Assembly (NCBI GenBank): GCA_028875175.1
Contig: JAPPFO010000237.1
Location: 37,482-52,557, forward strand
DNA from: Chloroflexota bacterium
GTDB lineage: Bacteria; Chloroflexota; UBA11872
Length of the DNA stretch: 15,076 nucleotides
Reading direction: 5' to 3'
Numbering within the stretch: the first letter of the stretch is position 1; each line of letters starts with the position of its first letter. Made by a program: the position numbers and the translations under genes. Positions 1 through 7,246 of this stretch are shown here, piece after piece. Below the pieces are notes generated by a model. It did no database searches, was not told the origin of the DNA, and saw only the letters and a list, made by a program, of their open reading frames with translations.

Positions 1-851
1 GGCACGGCCAGCAGCAGCGATGCCGACGTGCCAACGAACACGATCTCTGCCGGGTTCAGCTCCAATCCAAGCGCCCGCATGACGATGGCCAGGCGCAGCA
101 TTTCGATCGACCAGATGGCAAAGCTGGCCAGCCACAGAAACGGACCGGTCCGCCAGGTCCAGCTATCGAACACGCCGCTGTGAAAACGTTCGTAGACCGC
201 CGCGGCCGACTCTGGGAGCCGCGCGAAGATCGGCGTGCCAAACACCAGCAGGAACAGCACGCCCAACGCCAGGATCGCCAGTGCCAGCGCCGCCACAGCC
301 AGGATTCGACCCACGTCTTCGCTGGTCTCCGGCGACCTGGCAATCCAGGCGGCCGATGCCATGACCATGATGATCAGCGCCCCCACGTCGAACACCCGCT
401 CCGAGAAGATGGTCCCCAGCGTGCGGGTGAGCGACGTGCCGTAGTTGGCCCGTGCCATGTAGGCGCGATAGATGTCGCCCAGCTTGGCCGGTACCACGCC
501 GTTGACGAACCACGAGATATAGAGCACCTGCGCGAGATCGCGCATTCGATAGTGCGGGGTTACGTCTTCCCGGTGCACCGCGTTGGTCAGCAGGATTCGC
601 CACCTGAGCGTGCGAATGGGAAACGTCAACGCAAAGACGACGTAGGCCAGCAGGATCAGCCACGGATCGGCGGAGCGGATGCGCGACACGATGTCCTCGA
701 GCCGCAGGTCGGCCAGGATCCAGGTGAGCGCCAATAGCGCGCCGGCTACCAGGAAGCTGACGAGCGTTCGCGAGCTGAGGAATCGCCGACGAAGATCAGT
801 CCGTGTCGGGTCCGCGACGGTCTCGGCAGCCTCTGTTCCGCTGTCAGTCAC
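1..851 (-). CDS. Flippase-like integral membrane protein (LPG synthase TM / UPF0104 family), C-terminus off the window
   Basis: About 283 codons are visible before the gene leaves the left edge; family members usually have about 300-350 residues, so roughly the last 50 are missing. The frame was read from the minus strand. It starts with GTG (851-849), which overlaps the TGA of the upstream gene (GTGA), implying translational coupling. A short polar N-terminus is followed by a hydrophobic helix (SFLVAGALLALTWILADL). Next come RTLRWRILL and the conserved stretch YISWFVNGVVPAKLGDIYR, where the N-x-x-x-P-A-x-x-G-D-x-x-R pattern is a family hallmark. After SERVFDVGALI there are several further membrane segments. 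Relatives include the flippase-like domain of MprF and AglD-like proteins, linked to moving or modifying lipid-linked substrates. The pairing with a Wzy/WaaL-type gene suggests a role in envelope polysaccharide or glycolipid assembly. The substrate is unknown. Confidence 0.85.
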   Translation of the reverse strand, partial: MTDSGTEAAETVADPTRTDLRRRFLSSRTLVSFLVAGALLALTWILADLRLEDIVSRIRSADPWLILLAYVVFALTFPIRTLRWRILLTNAVHREDVTPHYRMRDLAQVLYISWFVNGVVPAKLGDIYRAYMARANYGTSLTRTLGTIFSERVFDVGALIIMVMASAAWIARSPETSEDVGRILAVAALALAILALGVLFLLVFGTPIFARLPESAAAVYERFHSGVFDSWTWRTGPFLWLASFAIWSIEMLRLAIVMRALGLELNPAEIVFVGTSASLLLAV

Positions 852-2710
852 GTCAGCGCCCGTTCTGCATTTGAGGCCAGGCCGCGTGGCCGCTTCGGAA
901 CCGCCAGCGCCAGCGCCAGGATCAGCGCGAATGAAATCCCCATTCCGCTCACAAACAGACTGTCCACCAGGTTGTGCGTCGCAAAGCCGACCAAGGCGCC
1001 CAGCGCGCCTACGGCGCCCCATTCATGCGCCGCGCCGCGTGCCCGCCGCACCGCGCCCACGGCGATACCAAGCGCCCAAAGGACGAGGCCAGCGAAAATG
1101 AGCATGCCGGGCAAGCCGGCTTCGGCGCCGAAGTTAAGGGCGACATTGTGCGCGTGCCCCAGGGGTTCGTCGAAGGGCTGTAACGCGTAGGCGCGATAGG
1201 CATCGTCAAAGTTCCCGGCGCCAACGCCCAGCAGGGGCCGATCCTGAAACATCCGCAACCCCGCCGCCCAGTGTGCCACCCGCTGCGCGATGGCGAAGTC
1301 ATCGTGCGCGCGCTGACGAACCACGTCGTCCACCGGATGCTCGCCCTGCAACATCCGCGAAATGTCGGGCGGCAGCGTCCGCTCCAACGTCCCGTCTAGG
1401 AGTACAAGCGAGGCGACCAGCACCGCCGCGGCGACCAGGACCAACGCGCCGCGAACTCGCCGCGACGCCTGACGACCGGCCATCAGCGCCACAAGCAGCG
1501 AACTGGCGCCCACGCCTAGCCAGGCGCCCCTGGACCGGCTGGCCACAATGCCCGCCAATACGACGATGCCAAGCAGGACCAGCCAGCGCCGCCGCGAGCC
1601 CCGCGCATAGATGGCGGCCGCCAGGATGAGCGGCAAGTGAATGCCCAGGTAGCCCCCATACGGATTCGGCTGATCGAAGGTCCCATACGCGCGCAGGACG
1701 CCGCCCACAACGAACCCGCCGGGACCCGCCGCTGCCGCCGTCTGGACCAGTCCCAGTCCGGCCTGCAGGAGGACCGCCGCGCCAACCGCCCAGGCGACGA
1801 TCCGGCGCCCCGACGGGTCGCGCATCAGGTCGGCCAGGATTACCAGCGCCACCGCAATCTGGAGCCACTTCAGAACTTCTTTGAGCACCGGCGCCAGATT
1901 CGCCGCTGCCAGTGCGGTGACCATCAGCCAGCCGGCAAAGATCAGCAGCCCGAACGTGTAACTCGGGACGGATGCTCGAATTCGGGCGCCACGACCGAAC
2001 ACCCAGACGGCCAGCGCCCCAAGCAGCAGGAGGTCGCTCGCCCCAAACGCGATACCGCTGACCTGGATCTCGGCCACTCCTCGAAACGGGACGGCCGCAA
2101 TGGCCAGCGCAACCAGCACGGCGACCGCCGCCCGCGCGTCGAAGGCCGGCAACACAAGGCGAAGCGTCGCCGCCGCTACCCCCAGGAGCAGAAGCGCCGT
2201 AAGCGCCAGCGTCGGCAGCGGTCCCGCGACGACACCGACCAGGGCCAGTCCCACCGCTACCACACCCATCGCCGCCGCACGGACCGCGGCGGGCCAGGCC
2301 GCGCGATCAGGTTTGAGATGCCGTAGGCCCACCCAACCGGGCCCGCTTCCAGGCGCATGTCGAGCACGCCACAGCATCGCCCCGGCCGACAAGGGAGCGA
2401 TCAGCACCAGGCAAGCGGCGGCGGCCAGCAGTCCAACCTGGACCAGAACGCCGGTGATACCCAACGTCAGCCCCGCGGCCGCTAGCCCAATCTCCAGGTG
2501 GCGATCGTGGGCTTGCCGGAAGCGCAGCCCCACCACGGCGGCGGTCGCCAGAAACATCCCGGCGGCCAGCGGTACCAGGCGAACCCACAACAGTCCAGGT
2601 CCGGTCAGCGCCGCTGGCAGCATCACCAGCAGCGAACCAAGCGCCAACCCTGCGCTCCCTATCGCGGGGCGCCAGCTCGGGCGTAACCCTGTCAGTCCCC
2701 GGGCATTCAC
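848..2710 (-). CDS. O-antigen ligase / polysaccharide polymerase family membrane protein (Wzy_C)
   Basis: A 620-residue polytopic membrane protein starting with GTG at 2710. Hydrophobic segments run through the whole chain, at about residues 20-60, 75-112, 145-185, 193-240, 253-293, 303-323, 353-369, 376-390, 397-410, 420-438, 535-553 and 566-602. The Wzy/WaaL C-terminal signature is clear: SRSRGAW near 391-397, then a large loop (about 440-535) with RMFQDRPLLGVGAGNF (486-501) and HAHNVALNFGAEAGLPG (519-535). Proteins of this family polymerise or transfer lipid-linked glycans on the outer face of the cytoplasmic membrane. The chain is longer than the usual 400-450 residues because of an extra N-terminal membrane region of about 230 residues. 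The weak GGAG at 2730-2727 is 16 bases from the GTG, so the start is not certain. The 3' end overlaps the flippase-like gene. Ligase and polymerase cannot be told apart from sequence alone. Confidence 0.88.
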   Translation of the reverse strand: MNARGLTGLRPSWRPAIGSAGLALGSLLVMLPAALTGPGLLWVRLVPLAAGMFLATAAVVGLRFRQAHDRHLEIGLAAAGLTLGITGVLVQVGLLAAAACLVLIAPLSAGAMLWRARHAPGSGPGWVGLRHLKPDRAAWPAAVRAAAMGVVAVGLALVGVVAGPLPTLALTALLLLGVAAATLRLVLPAFDARAAVAVLVALAIAAVPFRGVAEIQVSGIAFGASDLLLLGALAVWVFGRGARIRASVPSYTFGLLIFAGWLMVTALAAANLAPVLKEVLKWLQIAVALVILADLMRDPSGRRIVAWAVGAAVLLQAGLGLVQTAAAAGPGGFVVGGVLRAYGTFDQPNPYGGYLGIHLPLILAAAIYARGSRRRWLVLLGIVVLAGIVASRSRGAWLGVGASSLLVALMAGRQASRRVRGALVLVAAAVLVASLVLLDGTLERTLPPDISRMLQGEHPVDDVVRQRAHDDFAIAQRVAHWAAGLRMFQDRPLLGVGAGNFDDAYRAYALQPFDEPLGHAHNVALNFGAEAGLPGMLIFAGLVLWALGIAVGAVRRARGAAHEWGAVGALGALVGFATHNLVDSLFVSGMGISFALILALALAVPKRPRGLASNAERALT

Positions 2711-2918
2711 CTTTGCCGCCGCAAATCTCCGTCGCGTGTGGGGCGCCTGCCCACGGTGGTCGCGTGACGCGTCAAATTACGGTCGCCATGTCAGGGGAAC
2801 GGCCAGAATCGTACTCTGTTCCGCAAACCGGCGAGCCTAACCAGTCAACGGTCGATCGGCACCCTCCGGCGCGGGACAATCGGCGGCCTGCCGCGCCAAC
2901 CATCGATGGACTACCCCG
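2711..2918. promoter_or_regulatory. Divergent intergenic region between the Wzy-like gene and folK
   Basis: These 208 bases separate two divergently transcribed genes and must hold both promoters. On the plus strand GACAAT (2875-2880) resembles a -10 box about 39 bases before the folK GTG; the hexamer 17 bases further upstream (TCGATC) is a poor -35. On the minus strand TACGAT (2813-2808) could be a -10 for the Wzy-like gene but has no convincing -35. A perfect palindrome TGACGCGTCA lies at 2765-2774. No gene is supported here. Confidence 0.4.
2765..2774. promoter_or_regulatory. Perfect 10-bp palindrome, candidate operator
   Basis: TGACGCGTCA is identical to its reverse complement. It lies 55 bases upstream of the GTG of the Wzy-like gene, inside the divergent control region. 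Dimeric regulators often bind such sites. A 10-bp palindrome can also arise by chance in GC-rich DNA, so this is only a candidate. Confidence 0.25.
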
Positions 2919-3422
2919 GTGACGGACGTGCTGATCGGGCTTGGATCGAACGTCGGTGACCGGCTGACGCACCTTCAAAACGCCGTGGCTGGCCTGCGGA
3001 CGGTGCTCCGCCACGTCCAGGTTTCGCACGTATATGAGACAAGCCCGGTCGGCGTGCTCACACAACCGCCCTTCCTGAACGCGGCGGTTCGTGGCGAAAC
3101 GACCGAGGGTCCACAGCGTCTGTTCTTCTGGGCAAAGTCGCTCGAGCTGGCCGCTGGCCGGCGGCCCGGCCCGCGGTTGGGACCGCGTCAACTGGACCTG
3201 GACATCATTGCGTTCGGAGACCTGGTGGTCGGCACGCCGCGCCTGCACATTCCGCACGCGGCCTTCGCCGAGCGGGGCTTCGTGCTGGCGCCGCTGGCGG
3301 ACCTGGCGCCAGACCTGGTACTACCCGGTGCGGATGCCACGCTATCCACGCTGGCCGCGCGGGTCGGTCGCGCCGGTATCGAACGTGCGTACCCGCCAGA
3401 GTCGCTCTCGGCTCCGCGATAA
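2919..3422 (+). CDS. folK: 6-hydroxymethyl-7,8-dihydropterin pyrophosphokinase (HPPK)
   Basis: Transfers pyrophosphate from ATP to 6-hydroxymethyl-7,8-dihydropterin, the step before dihydropteroate synthase in folate synthesis; cytoplasmic. The 167-residue length is normal for a single-domain HPPK. Visible family features are LIGLGSNVGDR at the N-terminus, VYETSPVG, PPFLNAA, and the signature GPRQLDLDIIAFGD, which carries the two Asp residues that bind the magnesium ions of ATP. IPHAAFAERGFVLAPLADLAP follows, the usual C-terminal block. The start is GTG; no other in-frame start lies just upstream, and homology begins at residue 3. The ribosome binding site is weak. folC begins seven bases after the stop. 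No folB or folP is seen beside it, so the rest of the pathway must be elsewhere. Confidence 0.95.
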   Translation: MTDVLIGLGSNVGDRLTHLQNAVAGLRTVLRHVQVSHVYETSPVGVLTQPPFLNAAVRGETTEGPQRLFFWAKSLELAAGRRPGPRLGPRQLDLDIIAFGDLVVGTPRLHIPHAAFAERGFVLAPLADLAPDLVLPGADATLSTLAARVGRAGIERAYPPESLSAPR

Positions 3423-3423
3423 T
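3418..3423 (+). promoter_or_regulatory. Possible -10 box (GATAAT) for a leaderless folC transcript
   Basis: GATAAT overlaps the folK TAA and ends six bases before the folC ATG at 3430. Transcription starting about seven bases downstream of a -10 box would begin at the ATG itself, giving a leaderless mRNA. There is no Shine-Dalgarno sequence before folC, which agrees with this. No -35 element is obvious, and read-through from folK is the simple alternative. Confidence 0.25.
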
Positions 3424-3429
3424 CGAGCA

Positions 3430-4785
3430 ATGTCCGAGACGTACGCCGACGCGCTGGCCTGGCTCTATGGCTACGCCGACTTCGAGCGCGGCACGGGGCT
3501 GGGAGGCGGCCCGCCGTTCGAGCGCGGTCTGGCAAGAACCTCGCGGCTGCTGGCCGATCTTGGCAACCCGCACAACGGCCTGCCAATCGTTCACGTGGCC
3601 GGCAGCAAGGGCAAGGGCAGCGTGTGCGCCCTGGTTGCCTCGGCCGCCGAAGCCGCCGGCCTGAAGACCGGCCTCTACACGCAGCCGCACCTGCACAGTT
3701 TTCGCGAGCGCTTTCAGATCGACGGACAACCCATCGACCCGCCTTCGTTTACGCGCCTTGTTGATCGGATGCGAGTGGCTGTGGCGCGGATCGCTGACGA
3801 AACGCTGGGCCTTCCAACAACGTTTGAGATCAGCACGGCAGTGGCACTGGCCTGGTTTCGAATGGAAGAGGTGGACCTGGCAATCCTCGAAGTTGGGCTT
3901 GGCGGACGGCTCGACGCCACCAACGTAGTGACGCCCGACCTCACGGCCGTCACCACCATCGTGCGCGAGCACACCCGCCTGCTGGGCGACACGCTGCCCG
4001 AAATCGCCAGGGAAAAAGCCGCCATTGCCAAGCCGGGTGTTCCGATGCTCGTCAGCGACCAGTCGACAGAGGTGCTGAGAGCCATTCGAGACGTAGCCGT
4101 CGCCGCCGGGGCCGAAGTCCAGGTCGTGCCGCCGCTGACGACCGACGGATCGGCCGGCTGGCGCGACGGTCGCGCCGTGACCGTGGCCCGTGATCCGCAT
4201 TCCGGCGATGCCCTGCCGTTGGGCCTTGCCGGTCCCCACCAGGCCCGCAACGCCGGGCTCGCCTATGCCATCTGTCGGGCGCTCGGCGACCGCGGCGTTG
4301 CCATTCCGCGCGACGCGATCCGCGCGGGCTTCGGCGCCGCGCACTGGCCGGGCCGCCTGGAGTTGGTAGCCAACGATCCGCCAGTCGTCGTGGACGGGGC
4401 GCACACCGTTGAAGCCGTGGCGGTCGTGATCGAAACGCTGCGCCGGCAACTCAACCTGCGTCGTGGCCCGGTCATCTTCGGCGCCCTGCGCGACAAATCC
4501 GTCCGACCCATGGCTGAAGCGCTCCGGCCATTCGCGACCCGCCTCGTGGTCATCGAACCAGGCCACCCGCGCGCGATGCCATCCGGCGAAGTGCTCCTTC
4601 AGCTTGACGGACTACTTGGTGCCACAGCAGCCCCCAACGCCGCGAGCGCCCTGGCCCTGGCGCGCGATGCCGTACGACCCGGCCAGGCCGTGCTCGCCAC
4701 CGGCAGCCTGGCGGTCGCCGCCGACGTTCGGGCGGCCGCCGGAGTGCCCGTCGCCAGCGATCCGCCCGTGCTGGACAACCCCTAG
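3430..4785 (+). CDS. folC: Folylpolyglutamate synthase / dihydrofolate synthase
   Basis: An ATP-dependent ligase of the Mur ligase superfamily that adds glutamate to dihydropteroate and/or reduced folates; cytoplasmic. From the ATG it has 451 residues, the usual size. Seen in order: P-loop VAGSKGKGSVCA (56-67), TQPHLHSFRER (84-93), FEISTAVAL, LEVGLGGRLDATNVV (153-167), IVREHTRLLGDTLPEIAREKAAIAKPG (177-203, with the conserved Lys region), GPHQARNAGLAY (268-279), WPGRLE (306-311), DGAHT (322-326) and GSLAVAADVR near the C-terminus. The P-loop Ser-Lys replaces the more common Thr-Asn, and DGAHT replaces DGAHN; both sit inside otherwise conserved motifs. The frame is open far upstream inside folK, but the ATG just after folK is the start that fits homology. 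A DUF1992 gene follows after two bases. Confidence 0.95.
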   Translation: MSETYADALAWLYGYADFERGTGLGGGPPFERGLARTSRLLADLGNPHNGLPIVHVAGSKGKGSVCALVASAAEAAGLKTGLYTQPHLHSFRERFQIDGQPIDPPSFTRLVDRMRVAVARIADETLGLPTTFEISTAVALAWFRMEEVDLAILEVGLGGRLDATNVVTPDLTAVTTIVREHTRLLGDTLPEIAREKAAIAKPGVPMLVSDQSTEVLRAIRDVAVAAGAEVQVVPPLTTDGSAGWRDGRAVTVARDPHSGDALPLGLAGPHQARNAGLAYAICRALGDRGVAIPRDAIRAGFGAAHWPGRLELVANDPPVVVDGAHTVEAVAVVIETLRRQLNLRRGPVIFGALRDKSVRPMAEALRPFATRLVVIEPGHPRAMPSGEVLLQLDGLLGATAAPNAASALALARDAVRPGQAVLATGSLAVAADVRAAAGVPVASDPPVLDNP

Positions 4786-4787
4786 CG

Positions 4788-5303
4788 ATGGACACCCCAC
4801 CGGACCGAAGAGCCCGCCGCCGGCTCGACGAGGCCGCAGCCTCCGGCCTGTTCGAGCGTACCGCCGGACGCGGCAAGCCGCTCAACCTGGCGCCCGACGA
4901 CCCCAACGTGCCGGCCGACCTCAGGCTGGCCTTCCGCCTGATGCGCAACGCCAACGTCTCGCCGCCGTGGATCGCCCTCGCACGCGAAGTCGAGCAGGAG
5001 CTGGACGACCTGCGCCGCCGCCTCGCCCTGCACGAGCGCCGCATGCGCGACCTGCGCGAAGCCCTGGTATCCGGAAGAGCGGCCGACTTCAAGGATGCAT
5101 TCAAGAGCGCGAGAGAGAGGCACGTTTGGCAGCGACGCGAATTCGAACGACTGCTTGACGAAACCCGACAAAGAGTCGACAAGCTGGCGGCCACGGCGCC
5201 CGACGGCGCGCAGCGCGTGATGTTCCGTCCCGCCGCCTTCCTCGAACGCTTCGATACCGCCTGGCCCTGGCCCGAGCGCACCGAGGACGAGCGCCGCCAA
5301 TGA
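4788..5303 (+). CDS. DUF1992 (DnaJ homologue subfamily C member 28-like) domain protein
   Basis: A 171-residue soluble protein matching the DUF1992 pattern: GLFERTAGRGKPLNL (20-34), in which the G-x-G-K-P-L stretch is typical, then LAFRLMRNANVSPPWIALAREVEQELDDLRR (47-77). The second half is rich in Arg, Glu and Leu and probably forms long helices or a coiled coil (about 60-135). There is no J-domain HPD motif; the DnaJC28 name comes from a eukaryotic protein that shares this domain. Its biochemical function is unknown. The ATG is two bases after the folC stop, and its TGA overlaps the next gene's ATG (ATGA at 5300-5303), so it is translated with its neighbours. Confidence 0.8.
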   Translation: MDTPPDRRARRRLDEAAASGLFERTAGRGKPLNLAPDDPNVPADLRLAFRLMRNANVSPPWIALAREVEQELDDLRRRLALHERRMRDLREALVSGRAADFKDAFKSARERHVWQRREFERLLDETRQRVDKLAATAPDGAQRVMFRPAAFLERFDTAWPWPERTEDERRQ

Positions 5304-6412
5304 AGCGCCGTACCCGAACCTGGCTGGGCCACGGGCTGTGGATCTTGCTGAGCCTCGGCTTCGGATTGCGGCGCCTACTCGGTGGCCGCCGGAGCCCGCC
5401 GGCAACTCCCCGCCGCGTCCTCATCGTGCGATTCGACCTGATGGGCGACGTGGTCAACTCCCTCTCCGCCGCTGTGGCGGCTCGCCAACGCTGGCCGCAC
5501 GCCCACCTGGCGTTCATGGCGCCGCCCGCCTGGCAGCCCATCGTCCAGCGCTGCCCGGCCGTCGACGAGGTCATCCCGTTCGACGGCGGCGCCATCACAC
5601 ACTGGCCGGCGGTACTGGACCCAACAGCCTTGGCAAGGGCCCTTCGCATCCTGCTATCAGTCCGCGCCCGCGAATTCGACGTCGCCGTGAGCGTCTACGG
5701 CCCAATCGCCGGCGCCCTGGTGGCGCTCAGCGGCGCCCGCTGGCGCGTCGGCTACCGCGCCGAAGCGCCCGCCTTCAGTTTCGACCAGGCGCTGCCGGGC
5801 CGTCGTCGCAACGGCGGCCCCCATGAGGCCGAGCTCGCAACCCGCCTGATCCAACGCACCGACCCGGCCTGGCTCACCGTCCAGGCGGAGCCCGACTTGG
5901 ATCTGGCAGCGGATCTACCGCGTCCGCTCGTCGTCCTCCACCCCGGCGCGACCCACGGCCAGGCCAAACGCTGGCCCGACGGGCATTGGGCAACCCTGGC
6001 TCGCGAGCTGGAACCCGAAACAGGCGCCCTGGCCGTGGTCGGTCTAACCGACGCGCGACCGACGGCCGACCGAATAGCGGAATCCGCGACCATTCGCGAC
6101 CTCACCGGCCGCACCTCGCTCAACCAGCTCATGGGCATTCTCGCCGCGGCCGACGTCGTGGTTTCGACCGACAGCGGACCCGGACACCTCGCCCGGGCCC
6201 TGGGACGCCGCGTGGTCATGCTGCACGGGCCCACGGACATCTCGGTGCACGGACCGGGCGACCCCGAGTCGCGCGCCCTGCGCGTCGATCTGCCCTGCGG
6301 GCCCTGTTACAACTTCGACCGCCCGGCGGAGTGCCGCTTCGGCGATGCGCTCTGCATGCAATGGCTTGCGCCCGAGCGGGTGTGCGACGCGGTCCTGGAC
6401 ATGATTCGCTAA
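5300..6412 (+). CDS. Glycosyltransferase family 9 (heptosyltransferase-like)
   Basis: A 370-residue GT-B fold glycosyltransferase related to ADP-heptose:LPS heptosyltransferases. A hydrophobic N-terminal stretch (WLGHGLWILLSLGFGLRRLL, 8-27) may anchor it to the membrane. The N-terminal domain starts with RVLIVRFDLMGDVVNSL (39-55), the usual acceptor-side motif. The C-terminal domain has VVLHPGATHGQAKRWP (211-226) and VVVSTDSGPGHLARALGRRVVMLHGPTD (286-313), the nucleotide-sugar-binding motifs. A cysteine pattern near the end (CGPC at 333-336, then C345 and C352) is common in this family. The sugar donor cannot be read from the sequence, and the gene does not by itself prove that the cell makes LPS. 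Its start overlaps the stop of the DUF1992 gene. A WecG/TagA-family gene downstream supports a role in surface glycan synthesis. Confidence 0.9.
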   Translation: MKRRTRTWLGHGLWILLSLGFGLRRLLGGRRSPPATPRRVLIVRFDLMGDVVNSLSAAVAARQRWPHAHLAFMAPPAWQPIVQRCPAVDEVIPFDGGAITHWPAVLDPTALARALRILLSVRAREFDVAVSVYGPIAGALVALSGARWRVGYRAEAPAFSFDQALPGRRRNGGPHEAELATRLIQRTDPAWLTVQAEPDLDLAADLPRPLVVLHPGATHGQAKRWPDGHWATLARELEPETGALAVVGLTDARPTADRIAESATIRDLTGRTSLNQLMGILAAADVVVSTDSGPGHLARALGRRVVMLHGPTDISVHGPGDPESRALRVDLPCGPCYNFDRPAECRFGDALCMQWLAPERVCDAVLDMIR

Positions 6413-6413
6413 C

Positions 6414-6450
6414 GGCGCCTCCCATGAACTGTTATGTCAACATAGGCGCC
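6414..6450. repeat. GC-rich inverted repeat after the GT9 gene
   Basis: GGCGCCT (6414-6420) pairs exactly with AGGCGCC (6444-6450), with 23 bases between; a smaller TGTT/AACA pair sits in the loop. It begins one base after the GT9 stop and ends before the conserved part of the WecG/TagA frame. There is no T-run, so it is not a standard intrinsic terminator. It could be an mRNA stability or attenuation structure. Confidence 0.35.
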
Positions 6451-7246
6451 TGCGCGCCAGCAGTGTGAGCGCCGAAACATAAACGCCACCAACGCCCCCC
6501 TCGACGACCTCGAATCGCGCATCCTCGGCGTCCGCGTCCACGCTATTGAACGGGCGCTGACCGTCGCCTGGATCGACGCCTGGCTGGGGTCCGGCGCCAG
6601 GGCTCAGGTCGTAACGGTCAACCCCGAAATCGTCATGCGCGCGCGCCGCGACCAGGCCTACGGCGAACTGCTGGAGCGGACGCGCCTCAACGTGCCCGAC
6701 GGCGCCGGAATCATCGCCGCGGCCCGCCTGCGACGCCTGCCAATGCGGCAGCGCGTTACCGGAGTCGACCTGGTGGACGACCTGGCCGGCCTGGCCGCCG
6801 TCCACGGCTACCGCCTGCTGCTGGCGGGCGCGGCCCCCGGCGTCGCGGACCAGGCCGCCGCCGAACTGCAACGTCGCTATCCCGCGCTCATTCCGCCCGC
6901 GACCATGGTCGGCGAGTCAGGCGCGGACGGCGACGCCGAGGCCCAGGCAGTCATTCAGGAATCTCGCCCGCACATCGTCCTGGCCGCCTACGGCGCGCCC
7001 GACCAGGAGTTCTGGCTCGACCGCAATCTGCGCGACCTGGCGCCGGTGGTAGGCATCGGCGTCGGCGGGACCCTGGACTATCTGGCCGGTGTGATTCCGC
7101 GCGCGCCCGCGCCCTTACGTCGAATCGGCCTGGAGTGGGTCTACCGCCTCGCCAGGGAGCCCTGGCGCTGGCGCCGCATGCGCGCGTTGCCGGAGTTCGC
7201 CCGGCTCGCCATCCTCGAAGCCCTCGGCCTGGAGATTGAGGTTTGA
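6446..7246 (+). CDS. WecG/TagA/CpsF family glycosyltransferase (GT26), start unresolved
   Basis: Transfers an N-acetylhexosamine-type sugar to a lipid-linked acceptor in teichoic-acid, ECA or capsule-type pathways. Conserved blocks: ILGVRVHAIERAL (from 6521), VVTVNPEIVMRAR, NVPDGAGIIAAAR, RVTGVDLVDDLAG, LLLAGAAPGVADQAA, IVLAAYGAPDQEFWLDRN, GVGGTLDYLAG and the basic C-terminal end RRIGLEWVYRLAREPWRW. About 240 residues from the first block is normal. The frame is open from a TAG at 6443-6445, but no ATG, GTG or TTG occurs until 6635, which is inside the VNPEIVM motif and would remove about 38 conserved residues. The start given is therefore the beginning of the open frame, not a start codon. 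GTG at 6465 lies just upstream in another frame, so a one-base deletion (real or from assembly) or a non-standard start are options. The stop overlaps the ribokinase ATG (TGATG). Confidence 0.8.
   Translation, partial: APARQQCERRNINATNAPLDDLESRILGVRVHAIERALTVAWIDAWLGSGARAQVVTVNPEIVMRARRDQAYGELLERTRLNVPDGAGIIAAARLRRLPMRQRVTGVDLVDDLAGLAAVHGYRLLLAGAAPGVADQAAAELQRRYPALIPPATMVGESGADGDAEAQAVIQESRPHIVLAAYGAPDQEFWLDRNLRDLAPVVGIGVGGTLDYLAGVIPRAPAPLRRIGLEWVYRLAREPWRWRRMRALPEFARLAILEALGLEIEV

Noticed and set aside
3091..3429. N-terminal extension of folC into folK
   Set aside because: The frame is open, but the extra residues are an out-of-frame reading of folK and are Trp/Arg-rich; homology to FolC begins just after ATG 3430.
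3205..4566. 453-codon open frame on the minus strand opposite folK and folC
   Set aside because: folK and folC carry all their family motifs on the plus strand; this is an antisense shadow with no domain.
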